This document shows positions 1 to 5,953 of a stretch of DNA of 7,621 nt, piece by piece. The number at the start of each line of letters is the position of its first letter. The stretch's first letter is position 1. Origin of the DNA: Prolixibacteraceae bacterium (GTDB lineage: Bacteria > Bacteroidota > Bacteroidia > Bacteroidales > Prolixibacteraceae); the NCBI GenBank assembly GCA_027858145.1, contig JAQIDF010000209.1:1-7621 (forward strand), in the 5' to 3' direction. The position numbers were made by a program, and so were the translations under genes. Under the pieces are notes generated by a model, which was not told the origin of the DNA, did no database searches, and worked only from the letters and a program-made list of their open reading frames with translations.

Positions 1-11
1 ACCATTCTCAT
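1..11 (-). CDS. Start of a downstream gene, probably NIL/ferredoxin partner of DUF39 (partial)
   Basis: Only three codons plus two bases are inside the window, reading Met-Arg-Met. The first ATG (11-9) overlaps the TGA stop of the DUF39 gene as ATGA, and a strong Shine-Dalgarno sequence (AGGAGG) lies six bases before it, inside the last codons of DUF39. A second in-frame ATG is at 5-3. Such coupling points to one operon with matched output. In methanogens and many anaerobes the DUF39 gene is followed by a NIL-domain/4Fe-4S ferredoxin protein (MA1822 type) needed for the same homocysteine route, so that is the best guess. The identity is inferred from context only; the start site itself is well supported. 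Confidence 0.55.
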
Positions 12-1174
12 AACGCACCTCCTTCTTTATTGTCAGATATCTCGTGTAAGCTTTTCAGAGAAGTATTGGTCGGAAACATCTGAACGGGTTCCTGAACTAA
101 AAAGTCACCATTCTGTATTTGTTTTTTTAGAATACCGGCAATACGGCGCGCTGTTGCTAAACTTGCCACAGGTGCCGTACGAATATTTTTTCCTTTCACT
201 TTAATCGTTCCCGATTGGAGTTGCTCGTAGGTTACCTGACCAAGCTTAGGCGTACCATTTGTTCCATAATCGAGCACCGAAGTTTCAATCTGGCTGTTAT
301 TAATTGACACCCGCCGGGCCATTTCAGCATCGAGAATAGGGATTGGAATGCCCATTCCAATAAAAATGCTCACCCCGTATTTCTCGTAATATGCAGCTTT
401 AATAAACTCACCACTCATTTCCTTCAGGTTACCAATAACAGCGAGTGTCGCTGAATTTGAAACCGGAACACCAAACTCGTTTTTGGGCTTCGTAGTATGA
501 AACTGCGTTCCCGGCCAAACTACATAACCTGTAGTGCCACCAATAAAAATACGCGTCCCCATGCCAATGGTCCTGAAGTCGGGGTCGTTAAGCAACGGGC
601 TAAGCTCCCCCGATGTTGAATACGTGGCATTTCTCAGATTTGGGAGCAAAGTGCCCATGTAGGTGTATTTTGTTGAAGATGTAGTGTTTACCGCCACATT
701 GTAGTTCTGATATGCATTGCGGGGGTTAAACATGAACATCTCGTTCACCGAATCCTTATTGATAACTGTTTTAATGTGCTTGCGCGGGTAGCAATCGGTA
801 CCTTTACCCCAGGCTTCAAGTTCTACATCCTTACCGTTTATAAGGTCTTCGATAACATGGGCACCTCCGTATAGCGGATTGTCGGGATTTACAGCGGAAG
901 CACCGATGTAGGTGTCAACAGCGGCCAACCCTTCATAAGCCGGCACCCCGTTGAGCCTAATTTTCTCCATACGGATTTGTGGATCGGCATGGCCAAAATT
1001 GATGAAAGCACCACTTGAACACATGGCCCCAAATGTAGCAGTAGTTACCACATCCACTTCACGGGCAATCTCTTCGGGCGTTGCACTTTTAGCCATTTCA
1101 GCTACTTCTTCGGCTGTAACCACAACAGCATTGCCATTTTTGATTTTCTCGTTAATTTCTTGATATGATTTCAT
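8..1174 (-). CDS. DUF39/HcyBio family homocysteine biosynthesis protein
   Basis: A 388-residue protein recognisable as the DUF39 (COG1900) family, whose Methanosarcina member MA1821 is needed to make homocysteine from aspartate semialdehyde and sulfide. It contains only two cysteines, C52 (in FGAMCSSGAF) and C128 (in GKGTDCYPR). From memory, two cysteines about this far apart are essential in the archaeal protein and are thought to carry a persulfide. Other conserved stretches are the Gly-rich IGMGTRIFIGGTTGYVVWPG near 203-222 and GMGIPIPILD at 273-282. The C-terminal CBS pair of some archaeal homologues is absent. It is probably cytoplasmic, with no signal peptide. No Shine-Dalgarno precedes the ATG; a SAM-I riboswitch ends 6 nt before it, which independently supports a role in methionine supply. 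The next gene overlaps its stop. Family call is firm; the reaction is by homology. Confidence 0.88.
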   Translation of the reverse strand: MKSYQEINEKIKNGNAVVVTAEEVAEMAKSATPEEIAREVDVVTTATFGAMCSSGAFINFGHADPQIRMEKIRLNGVPAYEGLAAVDTYIGASAVNPDNPLYGGAHVIEDLINGKDVELEAWGKGTDCYPRKHIKTVINKDSVNEMFMFNPRNAYQNYNVAVNTTSSTKYTYMGTLLPNLRNATYSTSGELSPLLNDPDFRTIGMGTRIFIGGTTGYVVWPGTQFHTTKPKNEFGVPVSNSATLAVIGNLKEMSGEFIKAAYYEKYGVSIFIGMGIPIPILDAEMARRVSINNSQIETSVLDYGTNGTPKLGQVTYEQLQSGTIKVKGKNIRTAPVASLATARRIAGILKKQIQNGDFLVQEPVQMFPTNTSLKSLHEISDNKEGGAL

Positions 1175-1180
1175 AGCATG

Positions 1181-1284
1181 TTAATTATCAGTCCATTTCA
1201 TGGGCGGGTTTTGGCACCTTTCTCATTGCGAGAGGTTGCCAGCGGATCGTAGAGCCCGTTCTCTTACCGCTTCTCAATAATTAA
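1181..1284 (-). ncRNA. SAM-I (S-box) riboswitch
   Basis: All elements of the S-box aptamer can be paired by eye. P1 is TTAATTAT (1284-1277) with ATAATTAA (1188-1181). P2a is AGCGG (1271-1267) with CCGCT (1245-1241), and P2b is AGAG (1264-1261) with CTCT (1254-1251). The P2 loop CGGG (1258-1255) can form the pseudoknot with CCCG (1208-1205) in the P3/P4 junction. P3 is CC..TCTC with GAGA..GG (1235-1217), and P4 is CCAT-GAA-ATGG (1203-1193). The conserved GGCAACC (1240-1234) and GGTGCCAA (1218-1211) blocks are present. S-box RNAs bind S-adenosylmethionine and switch genes off when it is plentiful. No terminator lies between aptamer and gene; P1 ends 6 nt before the DUF39 start, so control is probably at translation initiation. 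Confidence 0.93.
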
Positions 1285-1314
1285 AAACAATAGAAAAGTT
1301 CTTAATTTGGGGGA

Positions 1315-1322
1315 TAAATGTA
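1315..1322 (-). promoter_or_regulatory. Possible -7 box for the riboswitch-DUF39 transcript
   Basis: Minus-strand TACATTTA matches the Bacteroidota -7 consensus TAnnTTTG at all but the last base. Transcription from it would start around 1310, about 25 nt before the riboswitch. A TTG at 1337-1335 is too close (12 nt) to be a good -33 element, so support is weak. Confidence 0.25.
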
Positions 1323-1338
1323 ACAGCATTTTTTCAAT

Positions 1339-1376
1339 AAAAAAAGAGTGTTCAAGCCTTCATGCGGAAGCACTCC
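1339..1376 (-). terminator. Intrinsic terminator-like hairpin upstream of the riboswitch
   Basis: GAGTG (1346-1350) pairs with CACTC (1371-1375), and inside them CTTC (1358-1361) pairs with GAAG (1367-1370). On the minus strand the hairpin is followed at once by seven T (1345-1339). It would stop leftward transcription arriving from the repeat region or the DUF5020 gene before it reaches the riboswitch operon. The stem is split by an asymmetric internal loop, so strength is uncertain. Confidence 0.5.
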
Positions 1377-1469
1377 ATTTTTAATTTGAAGCAAGCCGTC
1401 CACTTTCGCGTTAGCGAAAATGCGGGGAGGCCGTCAAAAATGCTGGCAGGCGTAGGGGTGAATTTGAAG

Positions 1470-1509
1470 ATTGACGGAGTCAATTGAAAATCGACGTAGT
1501 CAATCGGGA
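1470..1509. repeat. Two tandem copies of a 20-bp dyad-containing repeat
   Basis: Unit 1 (1470-1489) and unit 2 (1490-1509) are adjacent and nearly the same; both follow the pattern ATyGACGkAGTCAATyGrrA. Each contains the partial dyad TTGAC/GTCAA or its variant. It abuts the left arm of the longer inverted repeat. Function unknown; it could be a duplicated element end or a protein-binding site. Confidence 0.6.
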
Positions 1510-1668
1510 ATGCTTAGTCGGGCTTAGCAGGGCGTTTACGTTTAAAGATTTTGAACGGATCACAATGTTGCTTTGTGAAAATATGCTATTTAAACCCAAT
1601 AATTGTTCATCGTAAAAAGCTGTGTTCAAAATCTTTCCTGCCTGCTTAGCCGGACTTGGCATTTTCGA
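1504..1668. repeat. MITE-sized imperfect inverted repeat (about 165 bp)
   Basis: The inner arms are a perfect 13-bp inverted repeat, AAAGATTTTGAAC (1544-1556) and GTTCAAAATCTTT (1624-1636), around a 67-nt centre. The outer arms (1504-1531 and 1641-1668) match as inverted repeats at 22 of 28 positions; the joints between inner and outer arms differ in length (12 versus 4 nt). A 60-codon minus-strand ORF crosses it but has no start context or family resemblance and is probably chance. The size, dyad symmetry and absence of a gene fit a MITE or a folded intergenic RNA. No target-site duplication was identified. Confidence 0.6.
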
Positions 1669-1780
1669 GAGCGGGGGGAGCTTATACCAATATTACATTG
1701 AAATGAACCTTCTTTCTTTATTCTTTTTTGTATCATGTTAAGTGAGACTTATTATTGAGAATTACAGCTGATGCGTTAGC

Positions 1781-1832
1781 CACGAATACTCGAATTAATA
1801 TGGATTCTTTGAATCCATAATTCGTGTTTTTT
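1781..1832 (+). terminator. Palindromic intergenic element resembling a rho-independent terminator
   Basis: CGAATTA (1791-1797) pairs with TAATTCG (1818-1824), and TGGATTC (1801-1807) with GAATCCA (1811-1817) around a TTT loop. That gives 14 bp with one 3-nt bulge, and six T follow (1827-1832). The outer CACGAAT (1781-1787) is also complementary to ATTCGTG (1820-1826), giving an alternative fold. Structurally it is a terminator on the plus strand, but no plus-strand gene precedes it here. Similar CACGAAT/ATTCGTG palindromes are, from general experience, dispersed repeats in Bacteroidota genomes, so this is perhaps a repeat rather than a dedicated terminator. Confidence 0.5.
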
Positions 1833-1957
1833 ATGATCATTTTATTGAATCATCTTAAAATATAGTGTATTACAGCCACAGGACTAGTTTGATATTTAGT
1901 GGGTCTCAATGCAGAAAGCCTGACATACAAATTACCAGGTTTCGGCAAAAAGCTATT

Positions 1958-2638
1958 CTAATTAAATGTCCATTTTGCTCCTATTGTCGGGAATACATTG
2001 AAACCAGACATCGTACCAAAATTATAGCTCAGCTCAACTTCAGTTCCCAGCGAGAATTTTTTATTGAAGTTGTACCATAATTGTGGCTCAGACAAGAAAA
2101 CATAATCAGCACTCTGAACAGTAACAAAACCATCATCTGAAGTCAAGTGCTCTTCTCTCCAAAAATCGACAAAACCGGCAAACGACAGTTTGCTATCAAG
2201 CATATGTATGTACCATACTGCTGTAAGCTGGAAATTGTTGGGCGATGTGTTTTCCTGAATGTACTTGTACATTGCCGAGAAAGAAATTCCTTTTGAGAAA
2301 TCGGATGAATTCCAAGAATAAGTACCACCCAGCAGGTAGGCATTGTTAATAAAAAAACCATTGCCAAGTCCACCATTATATTCTACATGTGCAGAAAACG
2401 GTGCATCCCAGTTTTTCAGTTCACGGGCAATTTCCCAGTACGCCTCAATTGGTCCTTTAGCGCCATAGTTGAAATCAACAAAAAAGAATGTGCTACCGTG
2501 TGCATCAGGCACAAAATTCTCTACTGTTGTTGTTAAATAATTACGGTCAGAACGAAAATCGTAATGCAACTGCAAATTTTGAGACTTAGCCAGTAACGAT
2601 AACGCTACCAACACCATGATTAAAATAAAACGCTTCAT
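1958..2638 (-). CDS. DUF5020 family outer-membrane protein, Tsx-like beta-barrel
   Basis: A 226-residue protein with a typical Sec signal peptide (MKRF then a hydrophobic run to residue 17, probable cleavage near Ser19/Gln20). The body has the alternating hydrophobic/aromatic strands of a small beta-barrel and a C-terminal strand ending in aromatic residues (GAKWTFN). The segments LTTTVENF (35-42), GSTFFFVDFNY (48-58), EAYWEIARELKNW (65-77) and FSAHVEYNGGL (81-91) match my recollection of the Bacteroidota DUF5020 family, which resembles the nucleoside-specific Tsx channels. A transport role is therefore likely, but the solute is unknown. It stands alone: the upstream DUF2461 gene on the same strand ends 106 nt away. 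The start is followed directly by the signal peptide and preceded by an A-rich stretch rather than a clear Shine-Dalgarno. Confidence 0.85.
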   Translation of the reverse strand: MKRFILIMVLVALSLLAKSQNLQLHYDFRSDRNYLTTTVENFVPDAHGSTFFFVDFNYGAKGPIEAYWEIARELKNWDAPFSAHVEYNGGLGNGFFINNAYLLGGTYSWNSSDFSKGISFSAMYKYIQENTSPNNFQLTAVWYIHMLDSKLSFAGFVDFWREEHLTSDDGFVTVQSADYVFLSEPQLWYNFNKKFSLGTEVELSYNFGTMSGFNVFPTIGAKWTFN

Positions 2639-2693
2639 TTGAATTTTTTTTTCGTCCTAATTAAAAATGATAACGGAACAGACAATAACTTAA

Positions 2694-2714
2694 AAACTTA
2701 AGTTAATTAAGTTT
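2694..2714. promoter_or_regulatory. Overlapping AT-rich palindromes upstream of the DUF5020 gene
   Basis: AAACTT (2694-2699) and AAGTTT (2709-2714) form an inverted repeat, and the perfect palindromes AACTTAAGTT (2695-2704) and TTAATTAA (2703-2710) overlap inside it. It lies 56-76 bases before the DUF5020 start, where an operator could sit. The DNA is very AT-rich, so chance is a serious alternative. Confidence 0.2.
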
Positions 2715-2744
2715 GATTTGTTATTTGCAAAAATAATTGATTTT

Positions 2745-3407
2745 TTACTTCAAATTATGATCTATAACATAATTCAGATAGTGATTCAATGGAATTATTG
2801 TTTTGAATGATCTAATTATCAGTTCAAATATGTCAGTACTTAACAACTGCTCATCGGTTATCTCCATTAATGGTGAAAAAGATTTATACCTCAACAAAAC
2901 GATGTGTTCAAAATCTTTCGGGAATCCCTTAGGTGCGGTTTTCAGTTTATCACCGTCAAAAAGCTTGAAGTCTTTTTTAAAATCAGCCTCTTCAATAATC
3001 TCAAGAAATTCTTCCGGATTATTATAGATATCATTACGGATGGCTTTCAGTTTTGGGGCATCAGGCATAAATAATCCACCTCCAATAAATGATGCTCCTG
3101 GTTGGATGTGAAAATAATATCCCGGACTACCACCTTTTCGGCCATCGCGCGCTATGAATGCCCCGAAATTATTCTTATAGGGTCTTTTGTCTTTTGAAAA
3201 ACGAAGGTCTCTGAAAATTCTGAATACACACTTTTTGGAATCCTGAAATGGTATTTCAGGGTCGAAAGCATGAATTTCGTGTATCAGCAAATCGGTTATT
3301 TGCAAAAACTGTTGACGCATATTTTGGTAAGTTTTGCGGTTTTTATCAAACCACTCTTTGTTGTTATTGGCTTCAAGTGCAGCCAAAAAATCCAGAATTT
3401 CCTTCAT
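2745..3407 (-). CDS. DUF2461 domain-containing protein
   Basis: A 220-residue cytoplasmic protein spanning the whole DUF2461 family (TIGR02453) at its usual length. Recognisable blocks are the N-terminal FLAALEANNNKEWFDKNRKTY (7-27), the central RIFRDLRFSKDKRPYKNNFGAF (63-84, with the family's R-D-x-R-F-S-x-D-K-x-P-Y-K pattern), GYYFHIQPG (96-104) followed by GGGLFMP (109-115), and a C-terminal segment with PKGFPKDFEHIVLLRYKSF (159-177). No enzymatic role is established that I can cite. A Shine-Dalgarno-like AGGGAG lies 7 nt before the ATG, which fixes the start. It is divergent from the PHP gene, with about 190 nt between the starts, and nothing in the neighbourhood indicates its job. Confidence 0.88.
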   Translation of the reverse strand: MKEILDFLAALEANNNKEWFDKNRKTYQNMRQQFLQITDLLIHEIHAFDPEIPFQDSKKCVFRIFRDLRFSKDKRPYKNNFGAFIARDGRKGGSPGYYFHIQPGASFIGGGLFMPDAPKLKAIRNDIYNNPEEFLEIIEEADFKKDFKLFDGDKLKTAPKGFPKDFEHIVLLRYKSFSPLMEITDEQLLSTDIFELIIRSFKTIIPLNHYLNYVIDHNLK

Positions 3408-3568
3408 AATTATCTCCCTTTTCTTTTATAGGCTAATAACTTAGTGTCTCTCGGCAATAAAAAAGCAAAACTCATATTTTAATTCGATTTTGCAAACACC
3501 AATTGTACCAGCCGGTTAAAACGTAACAAAAAAGTTAATTTTAAAACTACAAATTGAAATACAAAGTA

Positions 3569-3576
3569 TAACTTAG
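3569..3576 (+). promoter_or_regulatory. Possible -7 box for the PHP phosphatase gene
   Basis: TAACTTAG differs from TAnnTTTG at one position. Transcription would begin near 3582, about 12 nt before the ATG. A TTG at 3554-3556 is only 12 nt upstream, short for a -33 element, so the call is weak. No clear counterpart for the divergent DUF2461 gene was found in 3408-3594. Confidence 0.28.
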
Positions 3577-3594
3577 CACAAACGAATTTTGTTT

Positions 3595-4377
3595 ATGAGT
3601 TTTTTAGTTGATTATCACATACACACTTCTTTTTCGGATGGAGCCGACACCTATCCGGCCTATCTTGAAAATGCGCGAAAAAAGGATTTAGCAGAAATCG
3701 GGTTTACCGACCACATCACGCTAAACCCCGTTGAGTGGAGTGTGCAGGAAATTGATTACCCGGTTTTAAAAGAAAACCTGAAAAGCCTGTGCAATAATTT
3801 TTCAGCCGATGTGCAGGTTCGCTTTGGTCTTGAAGTTGATTATTTTGAAGGCCGTGAACAGGAAATTAAACAACTTATTTCGTATTTCCCGGCCGATTAT
3901 GTAATTGGGTCGGTGCATTTTTTGGGCGAGTGGAATTTCGATTCTGATAAATCGCTTTACGGAAAATGGACCAACGACACCCTTTATAAAAAGTATTTTG
4001 AACAGGTTCAGAATGCTGCAAAATCGGGTTTATTTGATGTTATTGGCCATTTCGACTTAATTAAAAAATTCAGATGCTGGCCCGAAAACGACCAGACGCA
4101 CCTTTACCACGAAACACTAAACATACTAAAAGAGGCCGATGTGGTAATGGAGCTTAATACCAGTGGCATTGACCGACCGTGTGGAGAGTTCCTCCCGAAC
4201 AAAAAAATACTTGAGATGGCTGCTAAAATTGGGGTGCCGGTAACATTGGGCTCCGATGCGCATCATCCCGGACAGGTAGCCCGCCATTTCGATACAGCTG
4301 TTGAATTGTTAAAAGAAGTAGGCTACAGTCGGATTACACGCTTTAGAAACCGCCAGCGGGGCGAAATATTGCTTTAG
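3595..4377 (+). CDS. hisJ: PHP-domain phosphatase, histidinol-phosphatase (HisJ/HisK) family
   Basis: A 260-residue PHP-fold metallohydrolase. It begins VDYHIHTSFSDG, whose H8 and H10 open the metal site. Further expected ligands are in FTDH (D39, H40), GLEVD (E80), GSVHF (H108), GHFD (H152, D154) and GSDAHH (D221, H223). Family members remove phosphate from L-histidinol phosphate, the penultimate part of histidine synthesis, with a multinuclear metal centre in the cytoplasm. Length and motif order fit the monofunctional HisJ/HisK type rather than a DNA polymerase PHP domain. The ATG at 3595 is preferred; an in-frame TTG at 3589 adds two residues before the usual N-terminus. No other his gene is in the window, so the substrate is by homology. 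It ends one base from the convergent menF stop, leaving no room for a separate terminator. Confidence 0.82.
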   Translation: MSFLVDYHIHTSFSDGADTYPAYLENARKKDLAEIGFTDHITLNPVEWSVQEIDYPVLKENLKSLCNNFSADVQVRFGLEVDYFEGREQEIKQLISYFPADYVIGSVHFLGEWNFDSDKSLYGKWTNDTLYKKYFEQVQNAAKSGLFDVIGHFDLIKKFRCWPENDQTHLYHETLNILKEADVVMELNTSGIDRPCGEFLPNKKILEMAAKIGVPVTLGSDAHHPGQVARHFDTAVELLKEVGYSRITRFRNRQRGEILL

Positions 4378-4378
4378 C

Positions 4379-5476
4379 CTAAACATTATAAATTACTGAC
4401 AATAAAGTGTCGGCCTTGATTTCAGTCTCGTCCCATTCATCCTCAGCAACAGAATCAGAGGTAATACCTGCGCCAATATACAAAACCAGCCTGTCGGTAA
4501 ATACCTGCATGCAACGCAGGTTTACAAACAGCAACATACGTTCGTCGAGGTTAACCGGCCCAAGATATCCCGAATAGTATGAACGGTTGTGTTTCTCGGT
4601 TTTCAACAAATAATCCATGGCCTCGTATTTGGGCAAACCACATACGGCCGAAGTTGGGTGTAACTCTGACAGCAGAGTTCCCATTTGACCGTTCACCTCG
4701 TTATAATTGAGCGAAAAATCGGTGCGCAAATGCACCAAATTTCCTGCCTTCTTGGTATATGGCCCGGTTTTGGAATACTCCGATAAGTGAAATTTATCAA
4801 GCGCCTTTTCAATATAGCAAGTAACCAAATTCTGCTCATCGTATTCTTTTTTACACCAGTTATGGAGGTTCAGGTTATCGGCACTATAGCGCCTTGTGCT
4901 TGCAAGCGACACCGTTTGAAGTTCGTTTTTATGTGAACATAACAATGGTTCGGGTGTTGCGCCTATCCACAACTTACCACCGGCATTAAACAGGTAAACA
5001 AAAGCATTGGAGTACGATGAAGTAAGCAACTGAAATATTTCGGTTAACTTATTCCGGTATTTCCGCTCGATAACTTTAATGCGGGAGAGTACAACCTTTT
5101 CAAAAACACCGGCATTTATTTGTGATTTTATCGCCTCAACCTGACTCATAAAATCGTTGCGCGAAACAACACCGTTATTAAATTCTACCGGATGTGGCTT
5201 TAAAGGTTGAAGTGATTTCAGGACATCAAAATCTGTGTAATCTGTACTGATATAGTTTAAATCGGCACGGATGAACATCGCGGGATGATTATAACCGGGT
5301 GAGAACGGGGCTATCAGAAAGCCTTTCTTGTTGAACAATCCTGCCTCGACATCTACATTAATATTATCATCGCCATTTTGTACTACAAGCCTTACCGCAT
5401 CGTTATGTGGCAAACGATACACGGCAAAGAATAAGTTGTTATCAACACAATACTGTACAGCCTGAAAAAAATTCAT
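4379..5476 (-). CDS. menF: Isochorismate synthase (menaquinone biosynthesis)
   Basis: A 365-residue member of the chorismate-binding family. It converts chorismate to isochorismate, the first committed step of menaquinone synthesis (or of catechol siderophores in EntC/DhbC paralogues). Visible motifs are EKVVLSR (126-132, with K127 as the probable water-activating base), GATPE (172-176, E176 49 residues later as in MenF/EntC acid-base pairs), HLRT (249-252), LHPTSAVCGLP (272-282), YYSGYLGP (300-307), LYIGAGI (332-338) and EWDETEIK (347-354). E214 in DEQN and E347/E350 fit the magnesium-binding glutamates. The usual LAGTR motif reads SLASTRR (190-196), with Ser in place of Gly at 193. It starts 7 nt after the menI stop, so both probably share a transcript; menI as neighbour favours MenF over a siderophore enzyme. 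Confidence 0.88.
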   Translation of the reverse strand: MNFFQAVQYCVDNNLFFAVYRLPHNDAVRLVVQNGDDNINVDVEAGLFNKKGFLIAPFSPGYNHPAMFIRADLNYISTDYTDFDVLKSLQPLKPHPVEFNNGVVSRNDFMSQVEAIKSQINAGVFEKVVLSRIKVIERKYRNKLTEIFQLLTSSYSNAFVYLFNAGGKLWIGATPEPLLCSHKNELQTVSLASTRRYSADNLNLHNWCKKEYDEQNLVTCYIEKALDKFHLSEYSKTGPYTKKAGNLVHLRTDFSLNYNEVNGQMGTLLSELHPTSAVCGLPKYEAMDYLLKTEKHNRSYYSGYLGPVNLDERMLLFVNLRCMQVFTDRLVLYIGAGITSDSVAEDEWDETEIKADTLLSVIYNV

Positions 5477-5483
5477 CCCGTTT

Positions 5484-5894
5484 TTATTTCGATTTTTTTG
5501 AAACTATTGCATTGGTAACACGTGCCACCGAAATAAGTTTACCCGTATCATCCTTAATCTCAACATTCCATACATGCGAGGTGCGTCCTTTGTGGATTAT
5601 GGAAGCTTTGGCATGCACAAAACCTTCACGAACTGAAGCTATATGATTGGCTGATACATTCATCCCGAACACGTTGTATTCATCGGGATTTATTAAGAGT
5701 AATGAAGCCCCGCTCCCCACCGTTTCGGCAAGTGCCAAAGAAGCCCCACCGTGCAAATAGCCCATGGGCTGAATGGTACGTTCGTCAACCTTCATTGTTG
5801 CTTCCAGACTTTCACCATCGATACGGGTGAACTCAATCCCGAGATGTCCGATAAGGGTGTTTTTACAGATTTTATTGATTTCGGTAAGATTCAT
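5484..5894 (-). CDS. menI: 1,4-dihydroxy-2-naphthoyl-CoA thioesterase, hotdog fold
   Basis: A 136-residue hotdog-fold acyl-CoA hydrolase very like E. coli YdiI/MenI, which is about the same length. The signature LHGGASLALAETVGSGAS (47-64) holds the catalytic Glu57, and NVSANHIASVREGFV (79-93) and HVWNVEIKDDTGKLI (107-121) follow as in YdiI. It would release 1,4-dihydroxy-2-naphthoate from its CoA ester late in menaquinone synthesis, in the cytoplasm. The reading frame extends upstream to an ATG at 5948, which would add a hydrophobic 18-residue leader. I reject that start because the family begins near Met-5894 and because a perfect -7 box (TATTTTTG, 5925-5918) lies between the two, which would place the transcript start after 5948. 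menF follows in the same operon. A general PaaI-type thioesterase with another substrate cannot be excluded, but the menF linkage argues for MenI. Confidence 0.85.
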   Translation of the reverse strand: MNLTEINKICKNTLIGHLGIEFTRIDGESLEATMKVDERTIQPMGYLHGGASLALAETVGSGASLLLINPDEYNVFGMNVSANHIASVREGFVHAKASIIHKGRTSHVWNVEIKDDTGKLISVARVTNAIVSKKSK

Positions 5895-5917
5895 TTTGCT
5901 TACAGTTGATGATAATG

Positions 5918-5925
5918 CAAAAATA
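5918..5925 (-). promoter_or_regulatory. -7 promoter box for menI-menF
   Basis: Minus-strand TATTTTTG fits the Bacteroidota consensus TAnnTTTG at every defined base. Transcription would start near 5913, giving a 5' leader of about 19 nt before the menI ATG at 5894. The -33 side is T-rich without a clear TTTG at the right distance. It separates menI-menF from the preceding sigma/anti-sigma operon and decides the menI start. Confidence 0.5.
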
Positions 5926-5953
5926 AAAAACAAAAAGGGATTTAACACCTCTT

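Larger units (their letters stand above)
1381..1957. other. Gene-poor, repeat-rich intergenic region
   Basis: About 580 bases without a convincing coding sequence. The only ORFs are short, overlap repeats and lack recognisable protein character. Contents from left to right: a hairpin TTTCGC-GTTA-GCGAAA (1404-1419), a 20-bp tandem duplication (1470-1509), a long imperfect inverted repeat (1504-1668), an AT-rich stretch with nothing recognisable (about 1690-1770), and a palindromic element with a T-run (1781-1832). The left hairpin block CGAAAATGC (1415-1423) is also the reverse complement of GCATTTTCG (1659-1667) in the right arm of the long inverted repeat, so the repeats may be parts of one composite element. 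Confidence 0.7.

Noticed and set aside
951..1163. 70-codon plus-strand ORF
   Set aside because: It is fully antisense to the well-supported DUF39 gene; the other ORFs overlapping the DUF5020, DUF2461, menF, menI, sigma and anti-sigma genes are shadows likewise.
1480..1662. 60-codon minus-strand ORF in the repeat region
   Set aside because: It lies almost wholly inside the tandem and inverted repeats, has no ribosome site and no recognisable family.
1377..1957. CRISPR array in the repeat-rich gap
   Set aside because: Only two adjacent copies of a 20-bp unit exist, with no spacers between them.
1865..2080. 71-codon plus-strand ORF with several cysteines
   Set aside because: More than half of it is antisense to the 3' end of the DUF5020 gene; the CPFCSYC motif is a shadow of coding sequence.
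3589..4377. TTG start at 3589 for the PHP gene
   Set aside because: The ATG at 3595 gives the usual short N-terminus before DYHIH; the TTG adds only two residues and has no Shine-Dalgarno.
5484..5948. Longer menI beginning at 5948 with a hydrophobic leader
   Set aside because: The hotdog family begins near Met-5894, the 136-residue form matches YdiI length, and a perfect -7 box lies between the two starts.
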